From Gemmatimonadota bacterium (GTDB lineage Bacteria; 4572-55; J002): a stretch of 11,552 bases of DNA. Both the position numbers and the translations under genes were made by a program. The stretch lies in NCBI GenBank assembly GCA_003697105.1, contig RFFQ01000111.1, positions 1 through 11,552 of the forward strand. The letters are read 5' to 3'. Under the pieces are notes generated by a model, which saw nothing but the letters and a program-made list of their open reading frames with translations, was not told the origin of the DNA and ran no database searches. Positions 1 through 5,858 of the stretch are shown here, in pieces. Each line of letters opens with the position of its first letter. Position 1 is the stretch's first letter.

Positions 1-36
1 CTCCTTGAGTGTGTTGTTTATGATTTTTATTGATTT

Positions 37-1179
37 TTAATAAATATAAAATTTAGTTAATATTCCTTTAATTTTGCCGTTGTTTAACTTTTTTTGCCAT
101 GTTTTTTTCAAACCCAGATACCGGACGAGCTTAGGGTCACCGGTGTAAATATAAGCGGTGGAACCGGCGCATTTTTCCCGTAAAAACGTACCAAATTCCT
201 GATAAAACGGGATTAAGTCCTGATATTTTCCTAAACGGATGCCGTATGGTGGGTTGCAGACGATCACCGCCTGTGGGATGCCGGGTAATTCCCGGAAATC
301 CCGCCGGGCAAGGGTGATCTTCCGTCCTTCCGGTAACTGGCGCAGGTTGGTTTTGCTGATCTGGATCGCGGTTGGGTCTATATCACTGCCCTGTATCCGT
401 CCTTGAGGCAGTTGGCGCATCTGCTGGTTAGCTTCGGCTTCCACCTGATGCCACACCTGTTGATCAAAATCCGGTAACTGTTCAAAACCAAATTTCTCTC
501 GTAGCAGACCTGCTGGAATCCGGCAATAATGCATGAGGGCTTCTGCCAGCAATGTGCCAGAACCACACATGGGGTCATATAGGGGTACACTCCCATCCCA
601 TTGGGAAAGGCGGATAATTGCCGCGGCTAACGTCTCTTGCATTGGCGCGTGTACTGCCTGTTGGCGGTATTTCCGCTGGTGGAGAGACCCGCCGGAGGTA
701 TCAATCCCGAGGCGGGCAATATCATTGTGGATATGGACATTCACCCAGACATCAGGGTGGTGGGGGTTTACATTGGGACGCTGGCGATATCGTTCCCGGA
801 AGGAATCGGCAATGGCATCTTTAACCTTTAAGCCGGCATACTGGGAGTGCCGAATCCGGCTGCGCGAAACGTTGGCAAACACGGCAAAGGTTTGATCCAG
901 TTGGAAAAAATGAGACCAGTTAATTTTTTTGGTCTGTTGGTAAAGCCGTTCGGGATGGGTGCATTCAAATTTAATCAGGGGGGCAATGACCCGCATGACC
1001 AACCTGGCGCCGTAATTGATCCGGTATAGTGTGGCATTATCTGCCTGAAAGATGACGCCTCGGATGACGGGTTTGACCTGAGTTGCACCTAATTCGGTTA
1101 ACTCCTCAGCGGCGAGAGACTCGATCCCGGTGGAGGTTTGGGCGAAGTACTGTTGGTGTTGCTGGTAGAGGTATTTCAT
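37..1179 (-). CDS. THUMP-domain class I SAM-dependent RNA guanine-N2 methyltransferase (RlmL-N/TrmN-like)
   Basis: The 380-aa product is a probable cytoplasmic RNA methyltransferase that uses S-adenosylmethionine to form m2G in rRNA or tRNA. Residues about 50-160 fit a THUMP RNA-binding domain. The segment LHQRKYR (167-173) matches the conserved linker before the catalytic domain. DPMCGSGTLLAEA (202-214) is SAM-binding motif I, GSDIDP (264-269) carries the acidic ribose-binding residue, and NPPYG (309-313) is the motif IV catalytic tetrapeptide typical of N2-guanine and N6-adenine enzymes. Length and domain order match single-domain RlmL-N/YpsC or TrmN/Trm14 enzymes and not the 700-aa RlmKL fusion; the exact target base cannot be read from sequence. 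Its ATG shares four bases (ATGA) with the stop of the TOPRIM-like gene upstream, implying translational coupling; only a weak purine-rich Shine-Dalgarno (GGAAAG) precedes it. The 3' end is AT-rich, and no terminator hairpin is visible in the 36 bases left before the window edge. Confidence 0.9.
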   Translation of the reverse strand: MKYLYQQHQQYFAQTSTGIESLAAEELTELGATQVKPVIRGVIFQADNATLYRINYGARLVMRVIAPLIKFECTHPERLYQQTKKINWSHFFQLDQTFAVFANVSRSRIRHSQYAGLKVKDAIADSFRERYRQRPNVNPHHPDVWVNVHIHNDIARLGIDTSGGSLHQRKYRQQAVHAPMQETLAAAIIRLSQWDGSVPLYDPMCGSGTLLAEALMHYCRIPAGLLREKFGFEQLPDFDQQVWHQVEAEANQQMRQLPQGRIQGSDIDPTAIQISKTNLRQLPEGRKITLARRDFRELPGIPQAVIVCNPPYGIRLGKYQDLIPFYQEFGTFLREKCAGSTAYIYTGDPKLVRYLGLKKTWQKKLNNGKIKGILTKFYIY

Positions 1180-1784
1180 GCTTTCCAGTCAGGTTGAAAA
1201 TGTTGCAGTGCGAGGACTGTTCGTCTCAGACTCTCGGAGTGGATCCTTGCTTCTGCTATATCCCACGTTGTCCTGACAAATTCTCCCAACGCGCCATTGT
1301 AATCGGGTCCGATTGTTGCCGTGCTATTTTCCGCAGGTATAATTGCTTCTCGGAGTCGTCGTTTCCGGGATTTTTTCGCCAATTGAAGTAACGTTTGTTT
1401 GGGGTCCCTTAATTGATCGACCGGGTGGGGTATCGCATTTTCGGAAATACCTAAAAATTTGGCAAATTGAACCCGGCTGGCAAGGAGCCATGCTTCGACT
1501 TCCCGAACCGCAACTCTAAACATCAAATTAGGGTGTGGCGGTTGCTTCAACCACTTATGAATAAGGGAGGGGGCGCATTCCGCTTGATCTAAATCGGTTA
1601 AAACAATAAACGGTATTCCCTTTTTTGCCGCCCCATTAAATGCGTTAATTCTATTTTTCAAATAGCCAAATCCTCCCCGGCGATGACATTTTCCCGGGCA
1701 GTACTCTCGCCCTGATTCCGTGATGAGCCGGCGCAAGACCATTTCGCTGAGTTCATCTTCAACCGCCAAATTGATTGGAATCAT
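1176..1784 (-). CDS. Small TOPRIM-like (DUF4276-type) protein, putative nuclease partner of the adjacent ATPase
   Basis: The 202-aa product has the acidic signature of a TOPRIM fold. A Glu pair follows the first strand (AVEDELSE, E9/E11), a DxD follows the second hydrophobic strand (LTDLDQAE, D64/D66), and a REVEAW segment (E95/E97) is typical of DUF4276-like proteins. Such proteins are commonly encoded beside AAA/OLD-like ATPases. In the PARIS system an ATPase (AriA) holds a separate TOPRIM nuclease (AriB), and in OLD/Gabija proteins the two parts are fused; by analogy this could be the metal-dependent effector nuclease, which is inference. Conserved-looking stretches IGPDYNG (158-164) and GEFVRTTWD (167-175) have no function I can name. 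The gene begins in a TAATG overlap with the ATPase stop, and its own GGAG lies about 12 nt upstream, so it probably depends on coupled translation. Its stop overlaps the methyltransferase start. Confidence 0.75.
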   Translation of the reverse strand: MIPINLAVEDELSEMVLRRLITESGREYCPGKCHRRGGFGYLKNRINAFNGAAKKGIPFIVLTDLDQAECAPSLIHKWLKQPPHPNLMFRVAVREVEAWLLASRVQFAKFLGISENAIPHPVDQLRDPKQTLLQLAKKSRKRRLREAIIPAENSTATIGPDYNGALGEFVRTTWDIAEARIHSESLRRTVLALQHFQPDWKA

Positions 1785-2938
1785 TACCGGAACAACTCCA
1801 ATTGTTGGATATTTTCAGGAATCGTGTAGGGCACAATGGCTTCCGCCGGTGATAGCCCTCCACTTAATAGCCGATGAATATCCTGATTATCATTGGCACA
1901 TTTTATTTCGGTCCCTTCTGCCGATGGAATGAGCATTAGTACTTCCTCCCCACCAATTCCTTTATCGGATAAAAGCTCGTAGCTGTGGGTACTTAGGATC
2001 ACCTGTCGTTGCTTTTTTTGATGTTTAAGGAGTCGGTGCATCAACCGGGGTATCCGTTCTACAATACCGGAGTTTAAAGAGAGTTCGGGTTCTTCTAATA
2101 AGAGTAACGAATCTCCCTCTAGGAACATCCATAAAAGACCGATGAGTCTTAATGTACCGTCTGAAAATTGGTCTTCGCGTTGTTTGGCACCGGCACGTCG
2201 CCAATGTTGGTAGGTTATTTCCAGATGGGGTACGCCGAGGTCATCCCGAATCAGGCTCAGATTTTTCAATTGAGGTACCGCTTTTTGTAACGCAGATTCT
2301 ATTTTTTTTAGCCGGGCATTGCGGGTTCGTTCTGGCGTTTGGGCAATATGGTCCAAAAATATTTGCCCGAAAGGATCATCGGGTAATTCACTACCCTTAA
2401 ACGTTTCGTTATAGCGGATTAATTGTGGGATTAAGTGACGGTAAGCAATCGCATCAAAAAAGGCGGCAACATCTCGGAAAGCTTCGTTTGCGATAATTTG
2501 TTCCAAAAATGTTTGAGTCAAGCGGAGTTCATCGGTTTGGTCATGTTCGTCTGGACGATTCAAAATCAGGTCTTCCCCGCGCCAGACGCGTTCGTATGAT
2601 AATTGTTGCCGCCGGTGACCCCGTCCCTGTTGTTTAATGCCAATGGCATAGCGCCATAGGGTTGCCGAGTTTTTACCGTCCGTCAGGTAAACTTCAATCT
2701 CAATATCTGGGGATTTTCGGGCAGAAAGGCATCTGATTTTAGATAGACCCCCGCGAGAATTGAGCGCACTTTGCAAACCGCCACCTGACTTAGCAATATC
2801 GCGCAAAAACCGAAAGACATCTAAAAAATTTGATTTACCAGAGGCGTTGGGACCCACGACAAACATCCGCGGACGAAGTGAAACATCCACACTTTTAAAG
2901 TTTCGCCAGTTTTTAAGAATAACCCGTGAGATGATCAT
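1784..2938 (-). CDS. AAA_21/OLD-like ABC-type ATPase (SMC/RecF-style head)
   Basis: The 384-aa product is a soluble ABC-class ATPase of the OLD/RecF/COG4637 type. The start MIISRVILKNWRNFKS is the usual first strand with the 'nF' turn. GPNASGKS (29-36) is Walker A, FSDGT (258-262) is a degenerate ABC signature, LLLLEEPE (278-285) is Walker B with catalytic Glu, and STHS (316-319) is the H-loop. The roughly 220 residues between Walker A and signature, with helical segments, replace the long SMC coiled coil. No nuclease domain is fused at the C-terminus; the TOPRIM part is the next gene, starting in the same TAATG. An excellent Shine-Dalgarno (AAGGAG, plus-strand positions 2946-2951, 7-nt spacing) fixes the start at 2938. 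The 60 bp back to the DUF493 gene contain no terminator or convincing promoter, so it may be transcribed from upstream. Likely role: DNA or nucleoprotein sensor of a two-protein defence or repair module (inference). Confidence 0.85.
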   Translation of the reverse strand: MIISRVILKNWRNFKSVDVSLRPRMFVVGPNASGKSNFLDVFRFLRDIAKSGGGLQSALNSRGGLSKIRCLSARKSPDIEIEVYLTDGKNSATLWRYAIGIKQQGRGHRRQQLSYERVWRGEDLILNRPDEHDQTDELRLTQTFLEQIIANEAFRDVAAFFDAIAYRHLIPQLIRYNETFKGSELPDDPFGQIFLDHIAQTPERTRNARLKKIESALQKAVPQLKNLSLIRDDLGVPHLEITYQHWRRAGAKQREDQFSDGTLRLIGLLWMFLEGDSLLLLEEPELSLNSGIVERIPRLMHRLLKHQKKQRQVILSTHSYELLSDKGIGGEEVLMLIPSAEGTEIKCANDNQDIHRLLSGGLSPAEAIVPYTIPENIQQLELFR

Positions 2939-2998
2939 CTCTGCTCTCCTTTTATCTGCATTTCATGCGCTTTTTTTGGTTGGGATATGGCTGAACGG

Positions 2999-3256
2999 TT
3001 ACAATAAAAATTTCACACATTCGGCTTCGGCGAGTGCCGCGCTCAGGGTGCGCATGGACTCCAGATCATAAAACGTGACCGTCACTTGGTAGGTCTGGTA
3101 TTTGCCGTTGCGGGAGATGTTGCCCGGTTTGGCAACGGTATCAACACCGTGCTGTTTTAAAATATGATCGATCTCAATTTTCGCACTGCTGTTTCTGAGG
3201 GTGATAATCTTGTAATGCCAATCGACCGGAAATTGAAGTTCGGTTGTGTGACTCAT
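2999..3256 (-). CDS. DUF493 / YbeD-like small regulatory-fold protein
   Basis: The 85-aa product matches the DUF493 (YbeD) family over its full length. It opens with FPVDWHYKIITL, has a central PGNISRNGKYQTYQVTVTF segment and ends VKFLL, the usual hydrophobic C-terminus. The family has a ferredoxin-like (ACT-like) alpha/beta fold and is usually considered a small cytoplasmic protein without known catalytic activity. In enterobacteria it lies near lipoate biosynthesis genes (lipB), but no lipoate gene is present here, so that link cannot be invoked. A clear GGAGGG lies 4-5 nt before the ATG at 3256, and the gene begins only 11 bp after the prohibitin-like gene, supporting co-transcription. The family assignment is fairly firm; the cellular function is unknown. 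Confidence 0.85.
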   Translation of the reverse strand: MSHTTELQFPVDWHYKIITLRNSSAKIEIDHILKQHGVDTVAKPGNISRNGKYQTYQVTVTFYDLESMRTLSAALAEAECVKFLL

Positions 3257-3267
3257 TTACCCTCCAT

Positions 3268-4113
3268 TTAGCGTTTAGCGGTGGCTTTTTTTGCCCCCAC
3301 AACATCAAAAAAAGCACCTTCGGTATCTTCACCTAAAACTTGTGGCAGGACACCGTCCCATTTTTCGATGGCGCGGAGTTGCAACAGTTCCGGGCTAAGG
3401 GTTTCCCGTTGCAGGCGTTGGGCTTCTGCTTGGGCTTTAGCGACCTCAATAATTGCTTTGGCTTTACCACTGGCTTTTACACTGTCTTGCGCCGCTTCCA
3501 TTTCCACCCGGCGTAGATCATTGCGGGCACGCAATGCCGCCTGTTCGGCAACTTGTTTTTCTTCAATGGCGCGGTTAAATTCCGGGGAAAAATTGAAGTC
3601 CATGATCGAAAAATCGGTGACAATGATATTATTTTTGCTCAAACGTTCTTTCAAATCGCTTAAAATCGCTTCTTTGACCTCCGGGCGCATGGTGATTAAC
3701 TGTTCGGCGTTAAATTGGGCGGTGGCAGACTTAACCGACTCTTGAATTGCCGGTTGGATGATCGAATTCATGTAGTTAGGACCCAATTCCTGAAAAATGA
3801 TGTTCGCTTTTTCTCGATCCAGATAAAAATTGAGGGCGACCCGTGAACTGACAATCTGTAAGTCTTTAGAGGACGCTGTGGCATCGACTTCAATTTTTTG
3901 AACACGCACGTTGATCGGGATGATTTTGGTGCGGAAGGGCATCTTGAAGTGCAATCCTTCGGGGACAATTTTGTCCTGAACCGCACCAAAGTACGTCACG
4001 ACACCGACCGTACCGGGTTGTACCACCTGCACCATCCGGCTGCCGAGTAATAGGACGACTATCGCCGCGACGATAATCGCGCCGCCAATCATTCGGGTTG
4101 TGTTATCGTTCAT
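3268..4113 (-). CDS. Prohibitin-like SPFH/band 7 membrane protein
   Basis: The 281-aa product has one N-terminal membrane segment (about residues 8-25), followed by an SPFH/band 7 domain (about 27-190) with the prohibitin-style features VQPGTVGVVTYFGAV, PEGLHFKMPF and FSPEFNRAIEEKQVAEQ. An Ala/Glu/Lys/Arg-rich coiled coil (about 180-240) and a C-terminal segment containing RAIEKWDGVLPQV, also typical of prohibitins, come next. Such proteins assemble into ring or cage structures on the membrane; bacterial HflK/HflC relatives regulate the FtsH protease, and others organise lipid microdomains. The AGGAGGTT Shine-Dalgarno (plus-strand positions 4119-4126, 7-nt spacing) is the strongest in the operon and suggests high expression. 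It lies 18 bp after the lipoprotein gene. No HflK partner, NfeD protease or FtsH gene is in the window, so I assign no gene symbol. Confidence 0.92.
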   Translation of the reverse strand: MNDNTTRMIGGAIIVAAIVVLLLGSRMVQVVQPGTVGVVTYFGAVQDKIVPEGLHFKMPFRTKIIPINVRVQKIEVDATASSKDLQIVSSRVALNFYLDREKANIIFQELGPNYMNSIIQPAIQESVKSATAQFNAEQLITMRPEVKEAILSDLKERLSKNNIIVTDFSIMDFNFSPEFNRAIEEKQVAEQAALRARNDLRRVEMEAAQDSVKASGKAKAIIEVAKAQAEAQRLQRETLSPELLQLRAIEKWDGVLPQVLGEDTEGAFFDVVGAKKATAKR

Positions 4114-4131
4114 TAGATAACCTCCTGTAAA

Positions 4132-4938
4132 TTATTGGGTTGTATCGGGTTGGGAAATTTCACGTTTTGCCGGAATGATCTCATATCCCGATGGAGTGCC
4201 GGCAGGGTTTGTTGCTGGGGGGGCAAATATACGGATTGTGGGATTATCGCTACCGGTAGCGGTGTACGGTTCCCGTTCTGCCGGATGTTGTGCCGGAGAG
4301 AGTTCCAAACCTTCCTCTTGGGCAATCCGGTAGAATATCTGATCCAATTCGCGGATGACATGTTGCATTTCGCTATCCAGAATCTCACTGAGTGCCTGCA
4401 CGGTGTACACCACATCGGCATTATAGACTCGTTTCCGGCGGTCAAAGGAGTAATTCCAAATCTCTTTTCGATCTTTTTCGCGAATCAGTTTGAAGCTCAT
4501 TGCCAAATGACCGTACCACATATCGCCGCTGTCAAAGCGCTCAATGGCACTTACGGTGCCGCTAATCTGGTAATCTGGACGGGTATCGAGGAAATCCCGG
4601 CGCAATTCTGCGATCAAATTTGCGGTTTTGAGATGCTTTTCAATGGCATCGGTGATCATATAACCGGGGCGAACTGCCCAATGCTTAAAATTATAATACT
4701 GAATTTGGTTCGGTGAAAAGCGGAGTACCATCGGCGAGCGGTTATAAACCCGCAGGACATCAAACTCTCGTAATTGCACCCGAAATGGGTACGGTCGTGC
4801 CGAACCTTCCACCCATGCCACTTTGGGAACGTAACTGATCAGGTAGAATTGCTTTTGCGGGGTTTTGGCACAGGATACAAACATCATCATGATCCCGATG
4901 AAAAGAACCGTCCGGCAGGTATATTGTAAGAAAGTCAT
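4132..4938 (-). CDS. ABC-type transport auxiliary lipoprotein (PqiC/DUF330-like)
   Basis: The 268-aa product starts with a hydrophobic signal sequence ending FVSC, so Cys23 is the likely lipidation site. The body resembles the ABC_trans_aux (PqiC, DUF330) family: a FYLI-type strand after the Cys, YNRSPMVLR (65-73), IQYYNFKHWAVRPGYMITDAIEKHL (split around W87) and a GTVSAIER strand (127-134). In the PqiABC and Let systems such lipoproteins dock MCE-protein tunnels to the outer membrane. Here the gene follows directly on the MlaD-family gene with an ATGA overlap, which strongly supports a joint role. GAGG about 10 nt upstream is a moderate ribosome site. The last 55 residues or so (214-268) are Pro/Thr/Glu-rich and probably disordered, longer than usual for the family. 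The family call rests on pattern and context, so it is less certain than the lipoprotein signal. Confidence 0.8.
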   Translation of the reverse strand: MTFLQYTCRTVLFIGIMMMFVSCAKTPQKQFYLISYVPKVAWVEGSARPYPFRVQLREFDVLRVYNRSPMVLRFSPNQIQYYNFKHWAVRPGYMITDAIEKHLKTANLIAELRRDFLDTRPDYQISGTVSAIERFDSGDMWYGHLAMSFKLIREKDRKEIWNYSFDRRKRVYNADVVYTVQALSEILDSEMQHVIRELDQIFYRIAQEEGLELSPAQHPAEREPYTATGSDNPTIRIFAPPATNPAGTPSGYEIIPAKREISQPDTTQ

Positions 4939-5858
4939 TCGGAAATTTCCTCTTTACCCACACCCCGAATTAATACACTGGGATTATCCCGTACAATTTC
5001 GGTGATCTCTCGTAGATTTTCCATACTCAACCGCAAATCTTCAAAGGAAATGATGATGTCGTCCCGGCTTTCGACCAACGTCCGGTCAAAATGAACCATG
5101 GCTTGGTCAATCGTGGCAATTAGCTGGTTTAGATTGGTCATGATCTCCGGTAGATTCTTTTCCTCAAAACTTTGCCGTAATGCCACCGTCATGGCATGGA
5201 TATTATCGATGCTCTCTGTCAATTTTGGATCGGCGGTTAACGTTTCAATATTGGACATGATCGAATCCGCGCGCTGGGAGACCGAAATCAGGTTTTCTGA
5301 AATTAACTCTACATTTGCAGTGACCTGATTTAACTGTCCGCGATTGTCCAGCATCAAGCCATTGACATTATTGATGAGGACAATCATCTCATCTAGCATG
5401 ATTTGTAATTTTTCCGAGATGACTTGCGCTTGCTCCACGAATAGATCGATCATAGAATCCCCCGGTGGAATCTCCCCACCCGGGGGAATCGTTTCAGCCG
5501 ATTCCGTTCCGCCGATCAACTCGATGTAGCGCATTCCGGTGATTCCTTGCATTGCCACTTGTGCTTGGGTATCGGCTTTGATGGGGGTTCCTTGCCGCAA
5601 GCTAATTTTGACCACAATGGCGGAGACGTTGTTGGGGTCAACATAAACCTCTTCAATTCGCCCGACGGGGATTCCCTGATATTTGACACTACCGCCGGGC
5701 TCCAATCCACCGACCGAGACCCCGACGTAGCGGATCGTGTAAATATCCCGTTTTTCCAACAAACGAGGCGCGGCGATCAGTATCACTGACCCTAACAACA
5801 GCACCATACCCGTGATAAGAAACACCCCTAATCTGAATTTTTGTGCTTTGCTGATCAT
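4935..5858 (-). CDS. MlaD-family MCE-domain lipid-transport protein
   Basis: With the preferred start the product is 307 aa: one N-terminal inner-membrane anchor (about 11-30), an MCE domain (about 39-118), and a long helical periplasmic tail (about 140-300). The MCE core is diagnostic: GVSVGGLEPGGSVKYQG, then IPVGRIEEVYVDP, then GITGMRYIEL. MCE proteins form hexameric rings or tubes that move phospholipids or other hydrophobic molecules between the membranes, normally with an MlaE permease and MlaF ATPase. I choose the ATG at 5858, not the in-frame one at 5879, because it forms an ATGA overlap with the ABC-F stop, has a GGAG just upstream, and gives the usual short cytoplasmic start; the 5879 start would give 314 aa and has no ribosome site. 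The stop overlaps the lipoprotein start, again ATGA. No MlaE or MlaF gene is adjacent, which is unusual. Confidence 0.92.
   Translation of the reverse strand: MISKAQKFRLGVFLITGMVLLLGSVILIAAPRLLEKRDIYTIRYVGVSVGGLEPGGSVKYQGIPVGRIEEVYVDPNNVSAIVVKISLRQGTPIKADTQAQVAMQGITGMRYIELIGGTESAETIPPGGEIPPGDSMIDLFVEQAQVISEKLQIMLDEMIVLINNVNGLMLDNRGQLNQVTANVELISENLISVSQRADSIMSNIETLTADPKLTESIDNIHAMTVALRQSFEEKNLPEIMTNLNQLIATIDQAMVHFDRTLVESRDDIIISFEDLRLSMENLREITEIVRDNPSVLIRGVGKEEISE

Noticed and set aside
2957-2967. Small hairpin GCAT-GAA-ATGC in the gap between the DUF493 and ATPase genes
   Set aside because: Four base pairs and no T-run after it on the minus strand; too weak to be a terminator.
4113-4445. A 110-codon minus-strand frame overlapping the 3' part of the lipoprotein gene
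   Set aside because: It is a different frame of the same strand inside a gene with family-level support, and its residue composition is not protein-like.
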